Assembly: GCF_020386615.1 (NCBI RefSeq)
Contig: NZ_CP077769.1
Coordinates: forward strand, 1,178,001 to 1,242,000
Length of the DNA: 64,000 nt
Source of the DNA: Chitinophaga pendula
GTDB lineage: Bacteria; Bacteroidota; Bacteroidia; Chitinophagales; Chitinophagaceae
Direction of reading: 5' to 3'
Positions 33,964 through 42,637 of this stretch are shown here, one piece after another. The position numbers were made by a program, and so were the translations under genes. Within the stretch, counting starts at the first letter, position 1. Every line of letters begins with the position of its first letter. The notes under the pieces are model-generated. The model was not told the DNA's origin and ran no database searches. It saw only the letters and a program-made list of their open reading frames with translations.

Positions 33964-35574
33964 ATGAACAACAGGTGGCTCATCGAATGCGACATATTCA
34001 ATCAGGGTATACATGCCTTCTGCTGGATGCTGCTGCATTCCCTGTGGCAGGGATTGATACTTACTATGCTGGCGGGCCTGGTAATGTCTTTTACCAGAAA
34101 GGCAGCTGCAAACGTACGCTATAACCTCTTGGTCTCAATAATGGCCGCCTTCCTGGTCACGACAGCTATTACATTCACATATGAATGGCAGGCCTTCGGT
34201 AACGACAGCCAATGGTCAAACACAAATAGATGGTCCCTCGCCAGCACAACACATAGGCAATGGTTGACAGCAATAGCCACCTATTGCTCCGAGCATACCA
34301 TCGGCCTGCTCACCATCTGGTGGATGCTGTTCTGCTTTAAATGCTGGCAACTGGGTAGGGGAGTACTATATCTAAGGCATATACGTAAAGGAGCCGCGCA
34401 CCTGCCCACACCCGAATGGCAGGTAAGAATGGCCATCTTTACAGAAAAGCTGCAACTCCGCCGGTCGGTGCAACTGCTCGAATCCGGCCTGACTAAAGTA
34501 CCCGTCGTGATCGGCCATTTCAAACCAGTGATCTATATGCCACTGGGTTTACTGACCCGGCTGCCGGCAGCACAGCTGGAAGCCGTACTGCTGCATGAGC
34601 TCGCACATATACACCGTCACGATTACCTCATCAATTTCGTACAACACCTGGCAGAAGCCATATTCTGCTGCAACCCCGGATTCCTGTGGGTATCCGCGCT
34701 GCTCAAACAGGAAAGAGAACACTGCTGTGATGATCTCGCCCTGCAACATACGGGCAAAAAGAAACCACTGATACAGGCCCTGGTATCCTTCAAAGAGTAT
34801 GCAATGTATGGCGCCACACTCACCCCGGCATTCCCCGGACAAAAACAACACCTGGTACAACGCGCCGCCCGCCTGCTGCAAGGCAGTAACACACCCCTGA
34901 ATACCCGGGAAAGGGCTTTCTGTTTTATCAGCATGCTGACCATCGCCCTCCTGTTAGGTGCGTTAGGAACAAAAAAGATATTTAGTACCGATAATGCCCG
35001 GCAACCATTGGCCAGAGTAGCTACCACACATCTGCTATCGACCAGCGATGCAGATACACAGCTGAAGATACATAGCCGCAGTAATATGCACTATCAGAAC
35101 CCGCCGGAACAGAAACAACAGCACAAAAAGATGGCACAGCACGAAAAACCATCGCAGCCCTCACCTAAGCAGACACATAAACACAAAACAATAACGATAG
35201 ACAAACAGCCGGTGCAAAAAGAAGCTAAGGAGCAAGCACAAATGAACATACCGGAAATGGCAGGGAATATCCATAACCCGGAAGCACAGGTACACTACGA
35301 CAAACTAAAAGAAGCAGCCGATCGCATGCGCCAGCAAGCCGACCGCGATCGTATCCAGGCAGAACAACATAGACAACAGGCAGAACTCGACCGGCAACAA
35401 GCCGACCGCGATCGCATACAAGCCGATAAAGATCGCAAACGTGCCGACCTCGATCGCCAGCAGGCAGAAAAAGACCGCATCCGCGCAGAAAAAGATCGGG
35501 CACAGGCAGAACGAGATAGGGCAAGAGCCGAAAGAGATCGCATCCTGGCTATGCAAGACAGACTATCTTATTAA
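33964..35574 (+). CDS. M56 (BlaR1-like) membrane metallopeptidase with C-terminal heptad-repeat tail
   Basis: This 536-aa BlaR1/MecR1-like sensor protease has four predicted spans, the last near residues 318-336. Zinc-site HELAH is at 211-215 (VLLHELAHIHRHDYLINFVQ), with the CCDDLAL glutamate/aspartate site downstream. The extracytoplasmic part carries no penicillin-binding domain. Instead it has a His/Gln/Lys-rich linker and then ten perfect heptads of the DRxxAEx type (about residues 460-530). The next gene encodes a secreted protein with the same heptads, suggesting direct coiled-coil contact. It probably cleaves the BlaI-like repressor after a signal sensed by that tail. Confidence 0.88.
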   Translation: MNNRWLIECDIFNQGIHAFCWMLLHSLWQGLILTMLAGLVMSFTRKAAANVRYNLLVSIMAAFLVTTAITFTYEWQAFGNDSQWSNTNRWSLASTTHRQWLTAIATYCSEHTIGLLTIWWMLFCFKCWQLGRGVLYLRHIRKGAAHLPTPEWQVRMAIFTEKLQLRRSVQLLESGLTKVPVVIGHFKPVIYMPLGLLTRLPAAQLEAVLLHELAHIHRHDYLINFVQHLAEAIFCCNPGFLWVSALLKQEREHCCDDLALQHTGKKKPLIQALVSFKEYAMYGATLTPAFPGQKQHLVQRAARLLQGSNTPLNTRERAFCFISMLTIALLLGALGTKKIFSTDNARQPLARVATTHLLSTSDADTQLKIHSRSNMHYQNPPEQKQQHKKMAQHEKPSQPSPKQTHKHKTITIDKQPVQKEAKEQAQMNIPEMAGNIHNPEAQVHYDKLKEAADRMRQQADRDRIQAEQHRQQAELDRQQADRDRIQADKDRKRADLDRQQAEKDRIRAEKDRAQAERDRARAERDRILAMQDRLSY

Positions 35575-35666
35575 TATCACCATAGATCATTTTTAAACAT
35601 TGTATTCCCTGTCGCCGACAGGTGAACAGCCTCTCTTTTCGCCATTACTAATTAAAACAGAAAGAA

Positions 35667-36464
35667 ATGAAAAAATTCGTACTGATCTTCAGTGTCACAC
35701 TGATGACGACCGCCTATGCAGTCACAACTACTCAGGCACAGACATCCGCTACCGTTACTTCCTATAATAGTGATAATAACGTAGAGCAGATCAACACCTT
35801 CCTGGATGGTAAGTCCTACCGGATGCGTCTCGAACGTGACAAACTAGTAGAACTATACATCGATAATCAACAGATCCCCGCCACCGAATGGCCCAAATAT
35901 GATTCAGTGATCCGCAAGCTGCAAGAACAGCTGAAGAAAGACCGCGCTCAAGCAGAAAAAGATCGCGCGCAGGCAGAACTCGACCGGCAACAGGCCGGCC
36001 GCGATCGTATCCAGGCAGAAAAAGATCGCGCTCGCGCAGAACAGGATCGGCAACAAGCCGATAAAGACCGTATCCAGGCAGAAAAAGATCGCGCCCAGGC
36101 CGAAAGACATCGCATACAGGCCGATAAAGATCGGGCGCATGCAGAAGTGGCCCGCCAACAAGCCGACAAAGACCGCGCCCAGGCAGAAAAAGATCGTGCC
36201 CGCGCAGAAATAGACCGCCAGAAAGCCGAAGCCGATCGCAAACTGGTCGAGTCCATGGTAGACGACCTCGTAGCACAAAAAATACTGACAGGTAAAACCG
36301 ATGATTACTCCATCCAACTTTCGGATAAAGTCTTCATCGTAAATGGTAAAGAACAACCAACAGCCCTGCACCAGCAATTCAAAGCCAAATATCTCAAAGA
36401 TGCCGCCAAAACCATCAACGTACAACGCTATAATGGTAACGGCATACACATGAACGTACGCTAA
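35667..36464 (+). CDS. Secreted protein with fifteen DRxxAEx heptads
   Basis: This 265-aa protein has a signal peptide (cleaved near TTQAQT) and a short N-terminal beta region (SYNSDNNVEQINTFLDGKSY). A continuous run of fifteen heptads follows (residues 92-196) with consensus D-R-x-Q-A-E-K, highly charged and suited to a long coiled coil or single alpha-helix. The C-terminal domain of about 70 residues ends NVRYNGNGIHMNVR-like. No family is recognised. The same heptad occurs in the M56 protease encoded 92 bp upstream, so it may be the ligand, partner or target of that sensor. Confidence 0.75.
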   Translation: MKKFVLIFSVTLMTTAYAVTTTQAQTSATVTSYNSDNNVEQINTFLDGKSYRMRLERDKLVELYIDNQQIPATEWPKYDSVIRKLQEQLKKDRAQAEKDRAQAELDRQQAGRDRIQAEKDRARAEQDRQQADKDRIQAEKDRAQAERHRIQADKDRAHAEVARQQADKDRAQAEKDRARAEIDRQKAEADRKLVESMVDDLVAQKILTGKTDDYSIQLSDKVFIVNGKEQPTALHQQFKAKYLKDAAKTINVQRYNGNGIHMNVR

Positions 36465-36468
36465 TACC

Positions 36469-36509
36469 ATAGTCACCGGGGACAACCAACCGCTGTCCCC
36501 GGTAACTAT
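36469..36509. terminator. Bidirectional terminator
   Basis: ACCGGGGACA and TGTCCCCGGT form a 10-bp GC-rich stem, extended by ATAGT/ACTAT after a 1-nt internal mismatch, with a 9-nt loop. It lies between two convergent coding regions. Confidence 0.7.
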
Positions 36510-36958
36510 CAATGAACATCACCGATAGTCGCCTCACCCGGCTGCCAGCCACATGGCGTCAACGCCGTCGTCTGTAAAGCCTGCAATACCCGCAATACCT
36601 CATCTACATTACGCCCCGTACGCATATCATACAGACTTACATCTCGAACTGTATTTTCCGGGTCTATAATAAACGTGGCCCGGTAAGCCACCCGTTCTAC
36701 CCCATCCAGTATACCCATCGCCGTTGCCAGTGATTTCAAAGTGTCAGCAAGCAACGGGATATGCAATTGCCGTAACCCCGGATGCTGCTGCCGCCATCCC
36801 ATATGTACATATTCCGAATAAGTAGAAGCACCCAATACCAACGCATTCGCAGCAGCAAACACCGCCGCCTGCCGGTCAAAATCAATGATCTCCGCCTCCT
36901 GCAGGCACAATACTCCCCATATCCCCAATAAGGCATCCCCTGGGATTAAAAGACCGGA
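36509..36958 (-). pseudogene. N-terminally truncated AhpC/TSA-type peroxiredoxin
   Basis: The frame is open from a TGA at 36959-36961 and reads LLIPGDALLGIWGVLCLQEA and then EIIDFDRQAAVFAAANALVLGASTYSEYVHMGW in parts. It aligns to the 2-Cys peroxiredoxin stretch around the peroxidatic cysteine, with Cys retained but the conserved Thr and the PTE after it changed. The usual ~30 residues before this motif and an ATG are absent; only a TTG at 36928 could start it. The length is 139-150 residues against about 190 in the family. It is most likely a decaying or unusual peroxiredoxin next to the metal regulator gene. Confidence 0.6.
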
Positions 36959-37003
36959 TCAGTATTGTAAAGACTGAATGTTTTTTTTGGTAAATATCTA
37001 AAG

Positions 37004-37017
37004 TTAGACTTATCTAA
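37004..37017. promoter_or_regulatory. Candidate MntR/DtxR operator
   Basis: TTAGACTTATCTAA is an inverted repeat (TTAGA-N4-TCTAA), preceded by an overlapping TCTAAAGTTAGA. It lies 63 bp upstream of the MntR-like start and also faces the peroxiredoxin remnant. Sites of this form are bound by DtxR/MntR dimers. Confidence 0.5.
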
Positions 37018-37079
37018 TAAATAAGTTTGTGGATATTTATTTTTATTTGCCAACTTGCTTTTATAGCTACCTTTGTAGC

Positions 37080-37742
37080 ATGTATTCGCAAGCAGAAGAA
37101 AACTACCTGAAAGCATTGTTGAAGATCACCTGCGTAAATGGAGAGGCAAACGTAAACCAGCTGAGCAAAGACCTGGATATCAAAATGCCCACCGTCAACA
37201 GCATGATGAAAAAGCTGGCAGAAAAACAATTGGTACACTATGAAAGCTATAAACCTGTCAGACTCACACCGGCAGGCAAAAAAGCAGCAGCGCTGATATT
37301 GCGCAAACACCGCCTCACAGAGATGTTCCTCGTAGCAATAATGGGATTCGGCTGGGAAGAAGTACATCCCATCGCAGAACAAATAGAGCATATCCAATCG
37401 CCGCTCTTCTTCGAGAAAATGGATAATATTTTGAACCATCCACGTGTCGATCCGCATGGCTCACCTATACCTGATAAAAGCGGTAACCTGCCACAGCTAC
37501 GATACACCCCGCTATCCGCTTGCAAGGAAAAAGATAAAGTAACCTTTCAGGCAGTAGCCGATTCGTCAGAAGAATTTCTGCGTTTCCTCAATAAAAAAGA
37601 AATGCAATTAGGCATGACCATGAAAATTGTACATGTAGAAGCTTTCGATGGCTCTATGGAAGTCGAATTGGCAGGCGCACACCGCGAAGTGCTTAGCTCC
37701 ACCGCCTGCAACAGGATCTTGGTCACCGTCAATAAAAAATAA
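37080..37742 (+). CDS. DtxR/MntR-family metal-dependent regulator
   Basis: The ATG at 37080 gives 220 aa beginning MYSQAEENYLKALLKIT, the standard family start; the upstream frame extension has no homology. HTH residues 23-60 (VNQLSKDLDIKMPTVNSMMK) are followed by the metal-binding/dimer domain, with glutamate/histidine residues in the WEEVHPIAEQIEHIQSP stretch (H102, E105 and H109 region). A C-terminal FeoA/SH3-like domain follows. It would sense Mn or Fe in the cytoplasm. A TACCTTTG element at 37068-37075 ends only 4 bp before the ATG. Confidence 0.88.
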   Translation: MYSQAEENYLKALLKITCVNGEANVNQLSKDLDIKMPTVNSMMKKLAEKQLVHYESYKPVRLTPAGKKAAALILRKHRLTEMFLVAIMGFGWEEVHPIAEQIEHIQSPLFFEKMDNILNHPRVDPHGSPIPDKSGNLPQLRYTPLSACKEKDKVTFQAVADSSEEFLRFLNKKEMQLGMTMKIVHVEAFDGSMEVELAGAHREVLSSTACNRILVTVNKK

Positions 37743-37784
37743 TTCCCTGTTGTTATCTCCGGCGCCGGAGATAACAACAGGGAA
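37743..37784. terminator. 42-bp perfect palindrome, bidirectional terminator
   Basis: TTCCCTGTTGTTATCTCCGG and its exact reverse complement meet at GGC|GCC with no spacer (centre between 37763 and 37764). It starts directly after the MntR stop codon and lies 18 bp from the end of the convergent gene. Confidence 0.8.
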
Positions 37785-37802
37785 AGATATGGAGCCATTT
37801 GC

Positions 37803-38186
37803 CTATAATGCTGGCACCGGTTGTGGTGTCGCAATCTTATTAGAGCCCTTACTCACTGCCTCCACTATATCATTGAAAATAAGTCTGTTCACCTCTTCTG
37901 TTCCCCCTTTGAGGAATTCGTAATCCTCAAATTGATTAGTAACTTTTTCAGAAGTGGCCCTGAATGTAATATAGTATATACCGTAGAATCCTGGGGATAT
38001 ACTGAACGCTCCTCCATTGATCTCGCCGTAAGGTCCTATGTCCACAAAACCTGTGAAAGTATGCATTAATCCGTCTTTCATAACAGTGAACCTGATTGGT
38101 TCAGGTATTCGGACCGCATCAGCCGTAAAAGAAAAAACACTAATGAATAGGGCGATTAACAAAGAAATTCTCAATAAAATTTTCAT
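37803..38186 (-). CDS. Hypothetical small secreted protein
   Basis: This 127-aa protein has a signal peptide (MKILLRISLLIALFISVFSF, cleavage near ADA-V). The mature domain is beta-rich (FTVMKDGLMHTFTGFVDIGP, GGAFSISPGFYGIYYITF) with a helical end. No family is recognised. It is expressed alone, convergent with the metal regulator across the 42-bp palindrome. Confidence 0.6.
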   Translation of the reverse strand: MKILLRISLLIALFISVFSFTADAVRIPEPIRFTVMKDGLMHTFTGFVDIGPYGEINGGAFSISPGFYGIYYITFRATSEKVTNQFEDYEFLKGGTEEVNRLIFNDIVEAVSKGSNKIATPQPVPAL

Positions 38187-38508
38187 AGTAAAGTTTTTAA
38201 AAAGTGAAAGAATAGATATCAGTTTCCGGAAGACTGAGCAAGGTTAATGAGCTACATTAATAAGATACATACTACGTAACCAATAGGTTAGTGATATCGG
38301 GGCACACTCAAATAGGGGGTTAAATTGCTACGCTAATGTAGCGATAGCCCAAAGCACACTCAAATATTCTCAACAAACGGTACTGAAAAGTTTATTAACG
38401 GTACTTGCCACCACCGATCCTCTTTTTTCTTCTAATCTTCACATTTTTTTTAGCTTTATTGTCTATAGTGACTGCATTCGCAGGGCAGCGCATAAAACAT
38501 GTGAACAT
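38187..38508. repeat. Intergenic region with a 13-bp direct repeat
   Basis: GCACACTCAAATA occurs at 38302-38314 and exactly again at 38354-38366, 52 bp apart, upstream of the arylsulfatase gene. A small inverted repeat GCTACGCTAATGTAGC lies between them at about 38328-38343. Possible regulator sites; no gene is seen. Confidence 0.45.
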
Positions 38509-39921
38509 ATGAAAAGAATGACCTACCTCCTGATCGCCACACTCCTGATGGCAGCCAACGCATGGGCACAACAACGTCCCAATATCGTATTCATCCTCGC
38601 CGACGACCTCGGCTACGGCGACCTGGGTGCATATGGACAACAAAAGATCAAAACACCCAACATAGATCGGCTGGCCAAACAAGGCATGTTGTTCACACAA
38701 TTTTATGCCGGCACCTCCGTATGCGCACCTTCCCGCTCTGCCTTACTCACCGGGCAGCATACCGGCCACACCTACATCCGGGGCAATAAAGAAGTCAAAC
38801 CAGAAGGGCAGGAGCCACTCGCCGATACCGTGCAGAGCTACGCCACCCTCTTGAAACAGGCAGGATATGTCACCGGCGCATTCGGCAAGTGGGGGCTGGG
38901 AATGGTAGGTACCTCCGGCGCCCCGGACAAAAAAGGCTTCGATGTATTCTATGGCTACAACTGCCAGCGTCAGTCACATCGCTATTATCCCACTCACTTG
39001 TGGAGCAACGATCAACGCATAGACCTGCCAGGCAACGACCTCGCACACAAAGTGGTATATGCACCGGAATGGATACAGGAAAAAACACTGGACTTCATCA
39101 CCGTAAATAAAGACCGGCCCTTCTTCCTCTTTGTCCCATCCGTATTACCCCATGCAGAACTGCAAGGCCCCGATGACGAATACTATAAACAATACGAACA
39201 TAGTTTTGAAGAACATCCATATAAGGGCAACGACTATGGCCCCAACGCCGCCATAGCCGGATATGCCTCCGTCGCTAAACCCCGCGCCACTTACGCCGCA
39301 ATGGTCGCCAGACTGGATGCGCACGTCGGACAGATACTGGCCAAACTCGACCAACTGGGACTAACCCAAAAGACCATCGTTATCTTCAGCAGCGATAATG
39401 GTGCGCACAGAGAAGGGGGGGCTGACCCGGCCTTCTTCAACAGCGCCGGCAACCTACGCGGATTCAAACGTGACCTCTATGAAGGTGGCATCAAAACCCC
39501 CTTCATCGTAAAATGGCCTGGAACAGTAAAACCCGGTAGCCGCACTAACTTCATCGGCGCCTTCTGGGACCTCATGCCCACTCTCGTAGCCATCGCCCAC
39601 GCTCCAAAACCCCGACACACCGATGGCATCTCCTTCTTACCAACTCTTACAGGCAAAGGCAAACAAACACAACATCCCTACCTGTACTGGGAGTTTCATG
39701 AAGATGGCGGTCGCCAGGCCGTACGTATGGGCCGATGGAAAGGCGTAAAGCAAAAAGTAACCGCAGATACCAACGCCCCACTCGAACTCTATGACCTGGA
39801 AAAAGATCCTCGGGAACAACATGATATCGCTGCACAACACCCGGATGTCGTAAGGCAACTGAATAATTACATCAGTCAGGCGCATAACGAAAGTCCCATC
39901 TTCCCGCTCCTGAAGCAATAG
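38509..39921 (+). CDS. Secreted type I arylsulfatase
   Basis: This 470-aa sulfatase has a signal peptide (ending WAQQ), the metal-binding motif FILADDLGYGDLGAYG, and the formylglycine signature C-A-P-S-R-x-A-L-L-T-G with Cys72 as the modified residue. Further metal ligands are in FSSDNGAHREGG. Cys-type sulfatases need a formylglycine-generating or anSME enzyme, which is not in this window. It would cleave sulfate esters from glycans in the periplasm. No SusCD or glycosidase is adjacent. Confidence 0.93.
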   Translation: MKRMTYLLIATLLMAANAWAQQRPNIVFILADDLGYGDLGAYGQQKIKTPNIDRLAKQGMLFTQFYAGTSVCAPSRSALLTGQHTGHTYIRGNKEVKPEGQEPLADTVQSYATLLKQAGYVTGAFGKWGLGMVGTSGAPDKKGFDVFYGYNCQRQSHRYYPTHLWSNDQRIDLPGNDLAHKVVYAPEWIQEKTLDFITVNKDRPFFLFVPSVLPHAELQGPDDEYYKQYEHSFEEHPYKGNDYGPNAAIAGYASVAKPRATYAAMVARLDAHVGQILAKLDQLGLTQKTIVIFSSDNGAHREGGADPAFFNSAGNLRGFKRDLYEGGIKTPFIVKWPGTVKPGSRTNFIGAFWDLMPTLVAIAHAPKPRHTDGISFLPTLTGKGKQTQHPYLYWEFHEDGGRQAVRMGRWKGVKQKVTADTNAPLELYDLEKDPREQHDIAAQHPDVVRQLNNYISQAHNESPIFPLLKQ

Positions 39922-39998
39922 GAACGAATGAGATTTATCAGCCTCGCTTATGATAATCGTCATGTATCGTCCGGACAAACAATCGGACCTTTGCTGCA

Positions 39999-41582
39999 AT
40001 GAACAGCTTGATCGCCAACCTGGATATCAACTTCCAACTCACCATACTGGCAGCCATGCTCGAACGCATGCCTGGCCTCGTTGCCGTCAGAGAACAACAG
40101 ACCGGCCAAATATACTATATCAATAAGACCGGTACCGACCTGCTGGGCACCACCGACCCCCGGCAATTACAAACATTGCTGACAGCCAACCTGTCCGCGC
40201 CGCCACCAACCGGCGCCAGGGAAATAGGCGAACGCCGCTGGCGGAATAATAAGGGTACCTGGTTCTCCGGTATACTGGAAGAAATGTCCCTCCGGCATAA
40301 TGGAAAAGAATACGATTGTATCCGCCTGTCCGATATCCCGGGTGATAAACATTATAAACAACAACTCAATAAAGAACTACAGCGCTTCAGCGCATTGTTT
40401 GATTATGCAAGCATCGGTATACTGGTCACCAACAAACAGGGCGAAATCATTACCATCAATGATTTCGCCCTCGAACAGTTCGGTTATTGCCGCGAAGAAC
40501 TGCTGCTCCGCAAAGTAGAAATACTCATCCCGCAACGGGTACATCATCGTCATGAACAACATCGCGCAAGATATAACGCCAACCCCCAAAGCCGGCCTAT
40601 GGGCATCGGGCTCGATCTGTACGCCGTACGTAAAGATGGTACCGAATTTCCCGTAGAGATCAGCCTGAGCCACTATACCAACGAAGAAGGAACCTTCGTG
40701 ATCGCATATGTCAACAACATCACCGAACGGAAAAAAGCAGAAGAAAAAGTAGAAAAACTCAACGACGAACTCGAAGAGATGGTGGAAGAAAGGACCGTAC
40801 AACTGCGTAATGCCCTGGCAGAACTGGAACTGTCCAAAGAAGAACTGACACTCGCATTGGGAAAAGAAAAAGAACTCAGCGAACTCAAATCCCGATTCGT
40901 CTCCATGGCTTCCCACGAATTCCGTACCCCCCTCAGCACCATCCTCTCCTCCGCATTCCTTGTCAAGCAATATGCGGCAGAAGAAGACCAACCCAAACGA
41001 AATAAACATATACAACGTATCGTCACCTCCGTCAACCTGCTCACCGACATATTGAACGATTTCCTGTCCGTTGGCAGAATAGAAGAAGGCAAGATACAGG
41101 TACGCCCCGTCTCTTTCGATATCGCCGAACATATCAACACCATCATACAGGAAATGCAGGGCATGGTCAAAGAAGGACAGGATATCCTGTACCAGCACAA
41201 TGGCCCGGCCTTGCTCTACTCAGATCCCTCGCTCCTCAGACATATCATCATGAACCTCCTGGGAAATGCCCTGAAGTTCTCTCCTAAACATACGGCCATC
41301 AACGTTAGTACTTCACTCGAACAGGAACACTTTGCACTGGTCGTTAAAGACCTGGGCATCGGTATGTCCCCCGAAGATCAGCAACACCTATTCGAACGTT
41401 TCTACAGGGGCGCCAATGTAAGCAACATACAGGGCACCGGACTGGGACTGCACATCGTAAAGAAATACAGTGAACTGCTCCACGGCCGTATCACCTGCCA
41501 AAGCCAACTGGGAAGCGGTACTACCTTCACCGTCCGTTTTAATACCAACCACAGCACAGATAGCACCAACAATACAATATGA
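39999..41582 (+). CDS. PAS-domain sensor histidine kinase, cytoplasmic
   Basis: This 527-aa protein has no membrane segment. Two PAS domains (about residues 15-120 and 128-245; the second ends with the PAC-like FVIAYVNNITERKKAEE) are followed by a coiled coil (245-300). HisKA follows with His306 (FVSMASHEFRTPLSTIL) and an ATPase domain with N, G1 and G2 boxes (NLLGNALKFSP, DLGIGMS, GTGLGLHIVK). The stop codon overlaps the start of the REC-CRP regulator gene (ATGA), so the two form a cognate pair. Confidence 0.93.
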   Translation: MNSLIANLDINFQLTILAAMLERMPGLVAVREQQTGQIYYINKTGTDLLGTTDPRQLQTLLTANLSAPPPTGAREIGERRWRNNKGTWFSGILEEMSLRHNGKEYDCIRLSDIPGDKHYKQQLNKELQRFSALFDYASIGILVTNKQGEIITINDFALEQFGYCREELLLRKVEILIPQRVHHRHEQHRARYNANPQSRPMGIGLDLYAVRKDGTEFPVEISLSHYTNEEGTFVIAYVNNITERKKAEEKVEKLNDELEEMVEERTVQLRNALAELELSKEELTLALGKEKELSELKSRFVSMASHEFRTPLSTILSSAFLVKQYAAEEDQPKRNKHIQRIVTSVNLLTDILNDFLSVGRIEEGKIQVRPVSFDIAEHINTIIQEMQGMVKEGQDILYQHNGPALLYSDPSLLRHIIMNLLGNALKFSPKHTAINVSTSLEQEHFALVVKDLGIGMSPEDQQHLFERFYRGANVSNIQGTGLGLHIVKKYSELLHGRITCQSQLGSGTTFTVRFNTNHSTDSTNNTI

Positions 41583-42637
41583 AAACGATCCTCATCATAG
41601 AAGATAATACCGAAATAAGAGAGAATGCAGCAGAAATACTGGAACTGGCCGGATACCGCGTATGCACCGCAGAGAATGGAAAAGCAGGAGTGGAGCTGGC
41701 ACTCGAAGAGCATCCGGACCTCATCGTATGCGATATCATGATGCCTGTACTCGACGGTTTCGGTGTATTACATATGTTACAACGCAATCCCGCTTCACAA
41801 GACATGCCCTTCATCTTCCTTACCGCCAAAACAGAAAGGAGCGACTTCCGCAAAGGCATGGAAATGGGAGCCGATGACTATATCACCAAACCATTCAGTG
41901 GTACAGAATTGCTACATGCCATTGAATCCCGGTTGAAGAAAACCTCCTTACGCCGCCAAGTAGCTGCAGAGGGAATAGATGGTGTCAATAAATTGTGGCA
42001 ACAGGCTACCGGCCGTGACTCCCTCCGCACACTGTCCGAAGGCCGGGATACCAATAAATACAAAAAGAAACAGGTCATCTATGCAGAAGGGAATCATCCC
42101 ATCAGGTTGTTCTACGTACAAAAAGGAAAGGTGAAAACCTTCAAACGGAATGATGATGGTAAAGAACTGGTAACCGAATTATATAATGAAGGAGACTTCC
42201 TGGGGCATATCGCACTATTAGAAGGTACTGTATATAAGGAGACCGCAGAAGCAATGGAAGAATCCGAAATCGCTGTCATTCCCCGGGAAGAATTCGAAGC
42301 GCTGATCACCAACAATCACGACGTAGCCGTTCAGTTTATTCGCATGCTGGCAGGAAACGTCACTGCAAAAGAAAAACAACTGCTGGGCCTCGCCTATAAC
42401 TCCCTCCGTAAAAAAGTGGCAGAAGCCCTCATCCATCTGCACAGGAAATATAGCCGGGAAGAACAACAGCCATTCGCCATTGATATCAGCAGGGATAACC
42501 TGGCTGCCATAGCAGGTACCGCAACAGAATCACTGATACGTACACTGGGAGACTTCAGAGAGGAAAAACTGATCAACATTAAAGATGGAATGATCCTGAT
42601 AATGAACGAAGAAAAATTACGCAAGCTGTTATATTAA
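41579..42637 (+). CDS. Response regulator with CRP/FNR output (REC-cNMP-HTH fusion)
   Basis: This 352-aa protein has a receiver domain (residues 1-122; acidic pair Glu8/Asp9, phospho-acceptor Asp52 in IVCDIMMPVLDG, Lys in YITKPFS). A linker leads to a cNMP-binding-type domain (about 160-275, IYAEGNHPIRLFYVQKGKVK) and a Crp-type winged helix (about 285-345, ISRDNLAAIAGTATESLIRT). Receiver fusion to a CRP-like module is much rarer than OmpR, NarL or NtrC outputs. Overlap with the PAS kinase gene by 4 bp indicates the kinase controls it. Confidence 0.92.
   Translation: MKTILIIEDNTEIRENAAEILELAGYRVCTAENGKAGVELALEEHPDLIVCDIMMPVLDGFGVLHMLQRNPASQDMPFIFLTAKTERSDFRKGMEMGADDYITKPFSGTELLHAIESRLKKTSLRRQVAAEGIDGVNKLWQQATGRDSLRTLSEGRDTNKYKKKQVIYAEGNHPIRLFYVQKGKVKTFKRNDDGKELVTELYNEGDFLGHIALLEGTVYKETAEAMEESEIAVIPREEFEALITNNHDVAVQFIRMLAGNVTAKEKQLLGLAYNSLRKKVAEALIHLHRKYSREEQQPFAIDISRDNLAAIAGTATESLIRTLGDFREEKLINIKDGMILIMNEEKLRKLLY

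Noticed and set aside
36736..36936. 66-aa minus-strand ORF with an ATG (MPYWGYG)
   Set aside because: It overlaps the peroxiredoxin-like frame, which has the family motif; the ATG frame does not.
40377..41198. 273-aa minus-strand ORF inside the PAS kinase
   Set aside because: It is Phe/Glu-rich because it is antisense to Glu/Lys-rich coiled coil; a shadow.
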